Shown here piece by piece: positions 53,095 through 60,900 of a stretch of DNA of 64,000 nucleotides. This DNA is from Curtobacterium salicis (lineage in GTDB: Bacteria > Actinomycetota > Actinomycetes > Actinomycetales > Microbacteriaceae). The notes beneath the pieces were generated by a model, which had not been told where the DNA came from, searched no databases, and worked only from the letters and a program-made list of their open reading frames with translations. The position numbers and the translations under genes are program-made. The number at the start of each line of letters is the position of its first letter. Position 1 is the first letter of the stretch. The stretch is from the NCBI RefSeq assembly GCF_011759505.1, contig NZ_JAAOYO010000001.1:124001-188000 (forward strand), read 5' to 3'.

Positions 53095-54102
53095 TCACTT
53101 GGTCGAGCTGCCCCGGGTGCCCGGCAGGCTGAGGATGTTGTCCGAGCCCTGCGGCACGACGATCAGCGAGCCGTTGTCGCCCGCGCTCTTCAGCGCCTCG
53201 ATCTCCCGCTGCTTGAGTGCGGCGTCGGAGAGCGGCTGGCCGTTGAGCACCTTGTTCGCGTCCGCCTGCCCCTGCGCCTCGGCGACCTGTTGCTGCGCCT
53301 GGACCTTCTTCGCGTCGAGCAGGGCGCGCTCCTTCGTCACCTGGATCTGCGCCTGCTGGGCGGCGGCGTACGAGGCGGTGACGGACTTCGGCGGGGTGAT
53401 CTCCTGCAGCGCGAAGTTGTCGACGTGCACGCCGGAGCCCTTCCAGCGCGCCTCGAGGGCCTGGATCATCGACTTCTCGACCGACCCGCGCTTGGTGATG
53501 AGCTGGATCGTGGTGAAGTCGTTCGGCACCTGGCGGACGACGCTCCGCACCGAGTTGCCGATGAACTGCGTCTTGAAGTTCTCCTCGGTCTTGTACGACC
53601 GGTAGATGTCGGTGACGGACTTCGCGTCGATGCTGTACTGCAGGTTCAGGCTGACGTTCGACGAGACGCCGTCCTGGTCCTGCACGGTGACGTAGGGGCC
53701 GGAGCGCACGTTGCCGTTGTTGTCCGAGTCGGACCCGTTGACGGCGTTGATGTAGGTCACCGTCTGGTTGCGGATGTTGAACGTGTGCAGCGTCGCCCAG
53801 GGCGCCTTGAAGTGGAAGCCGGAGTCCGTGGTCTGTCCGACGATGTTGCCGGAGATGTCCACCTGCACCTTCGACTCGCCGGTGTCCTGCGCGTAGAGGG
53901 TGCTCGCCAGCGTGCAGGCGACGAAGAGCAGCCCGGCGGCGACGGCGAACCACGTGGCGATCGTGTTCGGGCGGCGGGTCGGGGTGGCGAGCTGTGCCTC
54001 CCGGCCGGGCGTGGCCGCGCGCTCGGGCGTCGTGTAGGTCCGTGTCCGGAAGTACAGCGCGACGAGCGCGACGAGGAGGAAGAGGATGGCGAGCACGAAC
54101 AT
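53095..54102 (-). CDS. SPFH/Band-7 domain membrane protein
   Basis: 335 aa. A short N-terminal helix (residues 1-18) and a second membrane helix (about 48-70) precede a Band-7/prohibitin domain (TTDSGFHFKAPWATLHTFNIRNQT ...), then an Ala/Gln/Lys-rich coiled coil (AAAQQAQIQVTKERALLDAKKVQAQQQVAEAQGQA). Such proteins oligomerise on membranes and scaffold proteases or lipid domains. No NfeD partner gene is adjacent. The ATG at 54102 lies 6 nt after GGGGG. Confidence 0.9.
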   Translation of the reverse strand: MFVLAILFLLVALVALYFRTRTYTTPERAATPGREAQLATPTRRPNTIATWFAVAAGLLFVACTLASTLYAQDTGESKVQVDISGNIVGQTTDSGFHFKAPWATLHTFNIRNQTVTYINAVNGSDSDNNGNVRSGPYVTVQDQDGVSSNVSLNLQYSIDAKSVTDIYRSYKTEENFKTQFIGNSVRSVVRQVPNDFTTIQLITKRGSVEKSMIQALEARWKGSGVHVDNFALQEITPPKSVTASYAAAQQAQIQVTKERALLDAKKVQAQQQVAEAQGQADANKVLNGQPLSDAALKQREIEALKSAGDNGSLIVVPQGSDNILSLPGTRGSSTK

Positions 54103-54184
54103 GAAGAACCCCCGGTTTCGGTCCCTGCAGTCTGCCGCACCCCGGGAGCGGCCCCGGACCACCCGGCGTGCCCCGAACGGGGCG

Positions 54185-54883
54185 TCAGCGGGCTTCGGCG
54201 ACGAACTCGTCGCGCGTGGTGCGCACCAGGTCGGCGGTCGCGTCGGAGGCGAGCTGCGCCTCCCGTCCGACGACCGCCCGGCCGACCGCCTGGTGCCGGG
54301 CTGCCGCCTCGGCCGTCCACCCGGTGATCGTGTCCCGGGACTCGCTCGTCCGGGTGCGGAGCAGGGCCTCGACGGTGCCCGCGAAGTGGGCGAAGACGCT
54401 GTTGCCGGACCCGGTCAGCAGGGCACGGTGGAAGCGGACGTCGGCGTCGAGGTAGGCGCGTCCGTCGCCGGCGGCCACCGCGGTGACCATGTCCTCGGCG
54501 GCGGACAGCACCGCGTCCGCCGCCGCTCCTCCGTGTCCGGCGGTCAGCCAGGCGGCGACCGGTTCGATGCCCAGCCGGAGTTCGAGGAGTTCGCGCTGCT
54601 GCGTGAAGTACGCGCCCGAGGAACCGCGCCAGCGGATCACCGACGGGGCCAGGAGTTCCCACCGGGTCGACGGCTGCACCTGCGTGCCGACGCGCTGCCG
54701 GGGTTCCACCAGTCCGAGGGACTGCAGCACCCGGAGAGCCTCCCGCACCACCGACCGTGAGACGCCGAACTCGTCGACGACGTCGTCGGGGCGGAGCACG
54801 GTGCCGGGCGCGAGGGTGCCGTCGACGATGCGCTGCCCGAGCGTGTCGAGCACGTGGGCGTGCAGGCCGCCGGGTGTCGGCAT
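54185..54883 (-). CDS. gntR: GntR/FadR-family regulator of gluconate genes
   Basis: 232 aa. Winged helix-turn-helix at about residues 7-75 (LRPDDVVDEFGVSRSVVREALRVLQSLGLV) and an FCD ligand domain (about 95-225) with Asp/His metal-binding pattern. It is divergent from gntP-gntK, whose promoter carries a palindrome, so it should repress gluconate uptake until gluconate or 6-phosphogluconate binds. GAGGAGG precedes the ATG. Confidence 0.88.
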   Translation of the reverse strand: MPTPGGLHAHVLDTLGQRIVDGTLAPGTVLRPDDVVDEFGVSRSVVREALRVLQSLGLVEPRQRVGTQVQPSTRWELLAPSVIRWRGSSGAYFTQQRELLELRLGIEPVAAWLTAGHGGAAADAVLSAAEDMVTAVAAGDGRAYLDADVRFHRALLTGSGNSVFAHFAGTVEALLRTRTSESRDTITGWTAEAAARHQAVGRAVVGREAQLASDATADLVRTTRDEFVAEAR

Positions 54884-54961
54884 CGTTCCTCCTCGTCGGA
54901 CCGAGTCACGCGGATGTGTGACGCGGTGTCCATTGCAGCGGCAGACTGCGCCTGGGTCCGG

Positions 54962-55001
54962 GTGACGCGCGGACGAAGACGAGGTAGTCTGATTAATCAG
55001 A
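54962..55001 (+). promoter_or_regulatory. gntP promoter with overlapping operator
   Basis: -35 GTGACG (54962-54967), 17-nt spacer, -10 TAGTCT (54985-54990). The perfect 14-bp palindrome TCTGATTAATCAGA (54988-55001), strikingly A+T-rich for this genome, overlaps the end of the -10 and the start site, so bound GntR would block transcription. Confidence 0.7.
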
Positions 55002-55101
55002 TTATTGCAGCGACGGCCGCGGGTGGGATCAGCACCCCGGTCGGCCCGGCACCAGCAGCAGGACGGCAGCAGCGCAGGAGCTGCTCCAGGAAGGGGCGCA
55101 G

Positions 55102-56619
55102 ATGCCTCACCTCCAGACCACCGCAGTGCACCAGCTCGCCTCGGGCCACGTGCTCGCCGCGGGCACCGAGACGGTCGATCCGTCCGGACCGATCCCGCAA
55201 CTCGTCATCGCCGCCCTCGTCGGCATCGTGGTGATCATCACCCTCATCACCTGGCTGAAGGTGCACCCCTTCGTCGCGCTGACGATCGGCGCGCTCGGCG
55301 TCGGCATCGGTGCCGGCCTCGCCCCGGAGAAGGCGGTGACGAGCTTCGGGGACGGCTTCGGCGCGACCATGACGAGCGTCGGCATCCTCGTCGGCCTCGG
55401 GTCGATGTTCGGCAAGCTCCTGGTCGACTCGGGTGCCGCCGACCGGGTCGTCGACACCCTGGTCCGCCGCTCGTCCGCCGCCGCACTGCCCTGGACGATG
55501 GCGCTGATCGGTGCGCTGATCGGCCTCCCGATGTTCTTCGAGGTGGGCCTGGTCCTGCTCATCCCGATCATCGTCCTGGTCGCGAAGCGCAGCGACGTCC
55601 CGATCATGAAGATCGCCATCCCCGCCCTCGCCGGCCTGTCGACGATGCACGCCTTCGTCCCGCCGCACCCCGGCCCGCTCGTCGCGGTCTCGACGGTGGG
55701 CGCCGACCTCGGCACGACCCTGGCGTTCGGCATCGTGCTCGCCATCCCCGTCATCGTCCTGGCCGGCCCGGTCTTCGCCCGCTTCGCGGCGCGCTGGGTC
55801 GACATCCCCGTGCCGGACATCTTCGGCTCTCGCGGCGAGGACCCCGCACACCCCGGCCGGGAGGCCCGTCGCGGCCCCGCCACGGAGGACACGGCTTCCT
55901 TGCCGAACGGCAAGAGCGACTTCACGCGCGTGATCAGTGAGCCGCGCAGCCCGTCGTTCGCCGTCGCCCTGGTCGGCATCCTGCTGCCCGTCGTGCTCAT
56001 GCTCGCGCAGGCGATCCGCGAGGCGACCGCCCCCGACGCCGGTGGTGCCTGGGTCGGCGTCCTCGACTTCCTCGGCACGCCCATGATCGCGATCGGCATC
56101 GCCACCGTCTACGCGATGGTGTTCTTCGCGATCGGTGGCGGCATGGACCGGTCCGCCGTGGCCAAGTCGCTCGAGAGTGCGCTGCCCCCGGTCGCCGGGG
56201 TGCTGCTCATCGTCGGTGCCGGTGGTGGGTTCAAGCAGGTGCTCATCGACACGGGCATCGGTGGCGTGATCGCCGACGCCGTCAAGGACTCGGGCGTCTC
56301 GGTGCTCCTCGTCGCCTGGGTCGTCGCCGCGCTCGTCCGCGTCGCCACCGGGTCGGCGACCGTCGCGACCGTCACGGCCGCAGGCATCATGGCCCCGATC
56401 GCGCACGACCTGTCGTCGCCGATGACGTCGCTGCTCGTCCTCGCGATCGGCGCCGGGTCGGTGTTCCTGTCGCACGTCAACGACGCCGGGTTCTGGTTGG
56501 TGAAGGGGTACCTCAACACCACGGTGGGGCAGACGTTCAAGTCGTGGACGGTGCTCGAGTGCCTGATCTCGGTCATCGGTCTGGTCGGCGTCCTCGTCGC
56601 CGGGATCTTCATCCGATGA
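55102..56619 (+). CDS. gntP: Gluconate:H+ symporter, GntP family
   Basis: 505 aa with about 12-14 membrane helices. GFGATMTSVGILVGLGSMFGKLL, ALIGLPMFFEVGLVLLIPI and GLSTMHAFVPPHPGP are signature stretches of the GntP family. It imports gluconate for phosphorylation by gntK, with which it overlaps by 4 nt. AGGAAGGGG precedes the ATG. Confidence 0.95.
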   Translation: MPHLQTTAVHQLASGHVLAAGTETVDPSGPIPQLVIAALVGIVVIITLITWLKVHPFVALTIGALGVGIGAGLAPEKAVTSFGDGFGATMTSVGILVGLGSMFGKLLVDSGAADRVVDTLVRRSSAAALPWTMALIGALIGLPMFFEVGLVLLIPIIVLVAKRSDVPIMKIAIPALAGLSTMHAFVPPHPGPLVAVSTVGADLGTTLAFGIVLAIPVIVLAGPVFARFAARWVDIPVPDIFGSRGEDPAHPGREARRGPATEDTASLPNGKSDFTRVISEPRSPSFAVALVGILLPVVLMLAQAIREATAPDAGGAWVGVLDFLGTPMIAIGIATVYAMVFFAIGGGMDRSAVAKSLESALPPVAGVLLIVGAGGGFKQVLIDTGIGGVIADAVKDSGVSVLLVAWVVAALVRVATGSATVATVTAAGIMAPIAHDLSSPMTSLLVLAIGAGSVFLSHVNDAGFWLVKGYLNTTVGQTFKSWTVLECLISVIGLVGVLVAGIFIR

Positions 56620-57191
56620 GCACCGAGTCCGTCAGCGCCGAGTCCGTCGGCGCCGAGTCCGTCAGTGCCGAAGGCGTCAGCGCCGTGGATGCCCGGGTGC
56701 TCGTCGTGATGGGGGTGTCCGGGTCCGGGAAGTCCACCGTCGCCGCGATGGTCGCCGACCAGCTCGGGTGGGCGTTCGCCGAGGGGGACACCATGCACCC
56801 CGAGGCGAACGTCGCCAAGATGCACGCCGGTACGCCCCTGACCGACGAGGACCGCTGGCCGTGGCTCGACGTCGTCGCGGGCTGGATCCGCGGCCACCTG
56901 CAGGCCGGGACCAACGGGGTGGTGACCTGCTCGGCGCTCAAGCGGTCGTACCGGGACGTGCTGCGGGCCTCCGGGGTGGTGTTCGTGCACGTGGCCGGGG
57001 ACCGCGCGCTGCTCGAGGAACGGATGTCCGCGCGATCCGGGCACTTCATGCCGACCTCGCTGCTGGAGTCCCAGCTGGCGACGCTCGAGCCGCCACAGCC
57101 GGACGAGGTGCACGTCACCGTCGCCGCCGACCGGACCCCGGCCGAGGAGGCCGCGCAGGTCCTGGCGCTGCTGGGGCTGCCTCGGGACTGA
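56616..57191 (+). CDS. gntK: Gluconokinase
   Basis: Phosphorylates gluconate to 6-phosphogluconate. 191 aa. The P-loop MGVSGSGKSTV is at about 31-41, followed by GDTMHPEANVAKMHAGTPLTDEDRWPWL and CSALKRSYRDVLR, all typical. The first 22 residues are an extension of repeated SAESV-type pentapeptides (see repeat 56622-56681) not present in the usual ~165-175-aa enzyme. Translationally coupled to gntP. Confidence 0.95.
   Translation: MSTESVSAESVGAESVSAEGVSAVDARVLVVMGVSGSGKSTVAAMVADQLGWAFAEGDTMHPEANVAKMHAGTPLTDEDRWPWLDVVAGWIRGHLQAGTNGVVTCSALKRSYRDVLRASGVVFVHVAGDRALLEERMSARSGHFMPTSLLESQLATLEPPQPDEVHVTVAADRTPAEEAAQVLALLGLPRD
56622..56681 (+). repeat. Four 15-bp repeats inside gntK
   Basis: Units of 15 bp (consensus GCCGAGTCCGTCAGC) encode four near-identical pentapeptides at the extreme N-terminus of gluconokinase. 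Being in frame and in multiples of 15, copy number can change without breaking the gene. Confidence 0.85.
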
Positions 57192-57212
57192 ACGGCCGAC
57201 GCGGTCGGTGGG

Positions 57213-57839
57213 TCACGGAACCGGGGGAACGGCTCCCTCGTGTCCGAGCGTCGCCCAGCACACCGCGACGACGAGTGGGTGGGCGACCTCGGCGGTCGTC
57301 TCCCGCTCGTGGGTCAGCGCGAGGACCACGAGTGCGCCGAGCATCCCGGTCACCCGTGCGCGGCGCAGCAGGTCGGTGTCGACATGGATCCGGAACAGGT
57401 CGGACACCAGGGTGAAGACGTCCCCGAGTGCCGGTTCGAGGGTCGCGTCGGCGACCGGCGGCACCGAGGCCAGCACGAGTTCGGCCCATCCGCGGCGACG
57501 CAGTGCGAGGTCGACCAGGCCGGCCACCGCTGCGGCGTCTCGGTCGCGGGGTGCGGTGACGTCGTCGACCCGCTCGTGCACGTCGCGGGTGAGCCGGACG
57601 CACTGGTCGAGTGCGGCGGCGACGAGTCGCTCCTTCGTCGGGAACCGTCCGAGCAGACCGGTCTTCGAGTACCCGGTGGCGTCCGCGACGGCCTGCACCG
57701 ACGTGTCACGGACCCCGCGGCGGGCGAGCAGCCCGGCGGTGACGTCCAGGACCGCTTCGTCGATCTCGGCGGCGGTCGGGCGGACCCGGGCCGACGTCGG
57801 GGCCGGTCCGGGCGTGGGGGTCCGGTCGCCGCCGGTCAC
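57213..57839 (-). CDS. TetR-family transcriptional regulator
   Basis: 208 aa. Helix-turn-helix at about residues 25-70 (DVTAGLLARRGVRDTSVQAVADATGYSKTGLLGRFPTKERLV) with a variable C-terminal ligand domain. The GTG start overlaps the stop of the upstream DUF998 gene by 4 nt, so regulator and membrane protein are made together, often meaning the regulator controls the pair. Converges on gntK. Confidence 0.88.
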   Translation of the reverse strand: MTGGDRTPTPGPAPTSARVRPTAAEIDEAVLDVTAGLLARRGVRDTSVQAVADATGYSKTGLLGRFPTKERLVAAALDQCVRLTRDVHERVDDVTAPRDRDAAAVAGLVDLALRRRGWAELVLASVPPVADATLEPALGDVFTLVSDLFRIHVDTDLLRRARVTGMLGALVVLALTHERETTAEVAHPLVVAVCWATLGHEGAVPPVP

Positions 57840-58588
57840 GCTGCCGACCGTTCAGCGAGTCGACCGTTCGTACCGGTGTGCACGCGGTCGGTGCGCGAGC
57901 CGGCGGTGCTGATCACGGCGACCCCGGCGAGGAGCTCCCACGCGAGGATCGCGTACACCGCGACCCGTTCCCAGACCCCATCGGGCAGCAGGTCGACGGC
58001 GGTCCAGGCCGGATCGACCACGAGCATCACCAGACCGACCAGGCCGATCGCACCGAGCGCGACGCTCAGGACGCCCACCCACCTGGCGCCACGGCTGCGC
58101 TGCTCCGGTGCGTGCCGGAGCAGCGCGACACCGGCGACGACGGCCGCCGCGTTGCCCGCGATGATCGCCACAGCGGCCCCGAGGACGTGCAGGACCACGA
58201 GGCCGTTGTCGACCGAGGCCTGGCTGCCGTGGAAGAGGCCGACCAGCACGATGCCGACGCCGTGCGCCACCGCCAGGACGGTGAACCACCGCCGCGCGGC
58301 TGGTCGTCCCGGGGCCAGGCTCCCGACCGCCAGGTTCCGGGCGGCCAGCGCGGCCACGACGAACAGCACGCCGTGCAGCACGAAGGCGGTGTTCATGAGC
58401 AGGTGGAGCGGTGAGTCGATCGCCCGTCCCTGGAACACCTCCACGTCCGGCACGCCGAGGTCGCTGATGTAGTTCGTCGCGTACGAGTACCCGGGGAACG
58501 CGCTGGCACTGACGGCCTCGGCGACCAGGTAGAGCGCAGCCGCCGCGATCCAGCAGGACACGGCGAGGGCAGACTGATGTGGTCGCAT
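57836..58588 (-). CDS. DUF998-family membrane protein
   Basis: 250 aa with six or seven membrane helices. The N-terminal YLVAEAVSASAFPGYSYATNYISDLGVP block is the DUF998 signature. Function unknown. TAGGTT (58601-58596) lies 7 nt before the ATG at 58588 with no ribosome binding site, so it is probably leaderless. Confidence 0.82.
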   Translation of the reverse strand: MRPHQSALAVSCWIAAAALYLVAEAVSASAFPGYSYATNYISDLGVPDVEVFQGRAIDSPLHLLMNTAFVLHGVLFVVAALAARNLAVGSLAPGRPAARRWFTVLAVAHGVGIVLVGLFHGSQASVDNGLVVLHVLGAAVAIIAGNAAAVVAGVALLRHAPEQRSRGARWVGVLSVALGAIGLVGLVMLVVDPAWTAVDLLPDGVWERVAVYAILAWELLAGVAVISTAGSRTDRVHTGTNGRLAERSAA

Positions 58589-58623
58589 ACCGACCAACCT
58601 AGTCGGTCACGATCGAGGAGTCG

Positions 58624-59574
58624 TCACCGAATCCGGTGCTCGAGCGTCGCCGGCGCGTCCGGACCCGTCGGCAGGGCGGCGCGGGCCTGGTCCCACACGT
58701 CGTCACCGGCACCCAGCGCGGATCGGAGGTACGCGGTCGTCAGGCGCTGGACGAGGGCGACGCGCTCCGGGTTCTCGTCGGTGGTCTCGGCGGCCTCGTA
58801 GCCGGAGATCCCGCCGAGCCCGTGTTCCCCGCCGCGGAGGACGAGCAGGTCCGTGGCGCCGGGGCTCTGTGTGAAGGCGTCGGTGAACCAGTCCGGGCCG
58901 CGGGTCGACATCCGCGACTGGTCCTGGTCGCCGGCGACGACGAGCGTGGGCGTCGTCAGCTCGGCGAAGGACGGGCGCATGAACGGGAAGTGCTCGGCCG
59001 CGAACGGGACGAGGTCGTCGCCGGCCACGCCGGTGGCCGCGAGCAGGACGCCGGCGGTGATCCGGGCCTCCCGTCGGTCCTCGCCGGGCTGCCCGGCGTC
59101 GTCGAGGATCCGCGCCCCGAGCAGGCTCTGCACGCTCTGGCCGCCCCAGGAGTGCCCGGCGGCGGCGATCCGGCTGCGGTCGACGCGGCCGGACAGCCCG
59201 GGCAGGGCGGCCTCGACGGTGTCGAGCTGGTCGAGCACGCGGACCAGGTCGGTGGTGCGCTCGGACCAGATCGACGGGAAGACGGGGTGGTCGAACCCGA
59301 TGCCGTTGCGACGGGAGTCGAGGTGCGTCGGCTGGACCACGACGAACCCGTGCGACGCCCAGAACGAGACGAGGGGTGCGTACGCGTCCAGGTGCATGCC
59401 GTTGCCGTGCGAGAAGAGCAGGACGGGCAGGTCCGTGCCGGTCGCCGGGGCGGACACGCGGACCTGCAGGGGGAGCGGGCGGCCCGGGGCCTCGAGCTGG
59501 ACGGGGGCGACGGAGACGACGGGGGTGGAGTCGCCGAGGAGGTGGTCGAGCGCGGTGCTGAGTGAGGTGGGCAC
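58624..59574 (-). CDS. Alpha/beta hydrolase (chlorophyllase / PAF-acetylhydrolase-like)
   Basis: 316 aa. Oxyanion motif FSHGNGMHLDAYAPL (about 56-70), nucleophile elbow AAGHSWGGQS (Ser near 134), acid in VVAGDQDQSR and His in RGGEHGLGG. No signal peptide is visible, so it is probably cytoplasmic. The substrate is an ester or similar compound, unidentified. GTG start with AAGGA upstream. It is divergent from a TetR gene with shared operators, so it is likely induced by its own substrate. Confidence 0.85.
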   Translation of the reverse strand: MPTSLSTALDHLLGDSTPVVSVAPVQLEAPGRPLPLQVRVSAPATGTDLPVLLFSHGNGMHLDAYAPLVSFWASHGFVVVQPTHLDSRRNGIGFDHPVFPSIWSERTTDLVRVLDQLDTVEAALPGLSGRVDRSRIAAAGHSWGGQSVQSLLGARILDDAGQPGEDRREARITAGVLLAATGVAGDDLVPFAAEHFPFMRPSFAELTTPTLVVAGDQDQSRMSTRGPDWFTDAFTQSPGATDLLVLRGGEHGLGGISGYEAAETTDENPERVALVQRLTTAYLRSALGAGDDVWDQARAALPTGPDAPATLEHRIR

Positions 59575-59624
59575 GGGGTTCCTTCCGGAGGGGTGACGGC
59601 TGCCGTACGATGAAGCGGAGCGGT

Positions 59625-59653
59625 GTTCCGGACAGTACCGGAACCTTGTTCCG
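59625..59653. promoter_or_regulatory. Tandem TetR operator between hydrolase and tetR
   Basis: Three half-sites in alternating orientation: GTTCCGG (59625-59631), CCGGAAC (59638-59644) and GTTCCG (59648-59653). They form two overlapping inverted repeats, the first with a 6-nt spacer and the second with CTT. This suits two cooperating TetR dimers repressing both divergent genes. Confidence 0.65.
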
Positions 59654-59679
59654 TTTGCAACGACCGTCGAGGAGCCCCC

Positions 59680-60282
59680 ATGCCCGAGCCCGGCCCAGCC
59701 GCGTCCGACCGCGTGCGACGCAGCGACGCGCGCCGGAACCAGGAGACCCTGCTCGACGCCGCCGCCCGGGTCTTCGTCCGGTCCGGCGTCGACGCCCCCG
59801 TGCGTGAGGTCGCGACGGAGGCCGGGGTCGGTGTGGGGACCGTCTACCGGCACTTCCCCACTCGGGCCGACCTCGTGCTCGCCGTCTACCGGCACCAGGT
59901 GGAGGCGTGCGCGGAGGCCGGCCCGCGCCTCCTGTCCGAGGCGTCCGACCCGGATGCGGCACTGCGGCAGTGGGTCGGGCTCTTCGTCGACTTCCTGGTC
60001 ACCAAGCACGGACTGCCCGTCGCCATGCACGGCGACGGCGCCGCGACCGATGCGCTGCACCGGTACTTCGTCGACCGGCTCGTGCCGGTGTGCGCCGACC
60101 TGCTGACCGCCGCGCGTGCTGCCGTGCCGGAGCGGACGACGAGCGCGGGGGTCACCGGCTACGAACTGCTCCGCGGTGTCGGGAACCTGTGCATCGGGAC
60201 GGCGGACGACCCGGACTTCGACGTCGAGCGGGCGGTCCAGGTGTACGTGTCCGGTGCGCTCGTCGGTGTCCCGGGCGAGTGA
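59680..60282 (+). CDS. TetR-family regulator of the adjacent hydrolase
   Basis: 200 aa. Helix-turn-helix about residues 15-62 (RRNQETLLDAAARVF ... VREVATEAGVGVGTVYRHFPTRADLV) and a C-terminal SBP/TetR_C-like domain. The ATG at 59680 follows GAGGAG by 6 nt; an in-frame ATG at 59623 would start inside the operator. It is divergent from the alpha/beta hydrolase and likely autoregulated through 59625-59653. Confidence 0.9.
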   Translation: MPEPGPAASDRVRRSDARRNQETLLDAAARVFVRSGVDAPVREVATEAGVGVGTVYRHFPTRADLVLAVYRHQVEACAEAGPRLLSEASDPDAALRQWVGLFVDFLVTKHGLPVAMHGDGAATDALHRYFVDRLVPVCADLLTAARAAVPERTTSAGVTGYELLRGVGNLCIGTADDPDFDVERAVQVYVSGALVGVPGE

Positions 60283-60300
60283 ACACCGCGCTCCCGGTGC

Positions 60301-60786
60301 TCAGTCCTCGGTGAGTGCTGCCGCGTAGGCGCGCACCGACCGGTTGTACCGCGGCAGGGTCGGTTCGATCGTCTCGATGGCCAGCCGCAGCGCCTCGTCG
60401 CTCCGCCCGGCACTGTGCAGGGCGAGCGCGAGGAACACCGCCGGAGCGTCGCCGATCGACGGGTGGGCGGGGGCTGCGCGGAGCATCGTGATCGCGTCCT
60501 CGACCCGGCCCAGGTTCCGGAGCGTCGACGCGTGCTGGATCACCATCCGAGCGGCACGGACCGGGTCGACCGTCCCCAGACCCTCCGCGGTGGCCCGGCT
60601 GTACTCGACGTCGGCCTCGACCTCGTGCCCGCCGGAGTCGTATGCACCGCCGAGTTCGAAGGCCCCGAGCGCCGGGTGCGGTGCGGCGTCGACCAGCTCC
60701 CGCATCCGGTCGATCCGCTGTTCGCCGTCGACGTCGGGGTCGGCCCAGAGAGCGTCGACGTGCTGCTGCCACTCCGTCATGTCCAC
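60301..60786 (-). CDS. Tetratricopeptide-repeat (TPR_5-like) protein
   Basis: 161 aa, all-helical, with TPR-like repeats (GAFELGGAYDSGGHEVEADVEYSRA; ASTLRNLGRVEDAITMLRAA; ALALHSAGRSDEALRLAIE). Such proteins mediate protein contacts; the partner is unknown. TAGGCT (60798-60793) lies 6 nt before the GTG at 60786, a leaderless start; an ATG two codons in is less well placed. Confidence 0.82.
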   Translation of the reverse strand: MDMTEWQQHVDALWADPDVDGEQRIDRMRELVDAAPHPALGAFELGGAYDSGGHEVEADVEYSRATAEGLGTVDPVRAARMVIQHASTLRNLGRVEDAITMLRAAPAHPSIGDAPAVFLALALHSAGRSDEALRLAIETIEPTLPRYNRSVRAYAAALTED

Positions 60787-60828
60787 CGCGCCAGCCTAGG
60801 GGCGCCCCGATCCCGGACCGCTGGCGCG

Positions 60829-60900
60829 TGCGCCCTCGATGGCCCGTCAGGTCTCGGTGACCCGTCAGCCCTCGCTGGCCCGTCAGGCCTCGGTGACCCG
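60829..60900 (-). repeat. Four 18-bp tandem repeats at the 3' end of the ABC-F gene
   Basis: Units of 18 bp alternate between two types (CGGGTCACCGAGGCCTGA and CGGGCCAGCGAGGGCTGA on the minus strand). The first unit contains the last codons and stop of the ABC-F gene, and the next two also end in an in-frame TGA. Unit four is partly degenerate. Confidence 0.9.
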
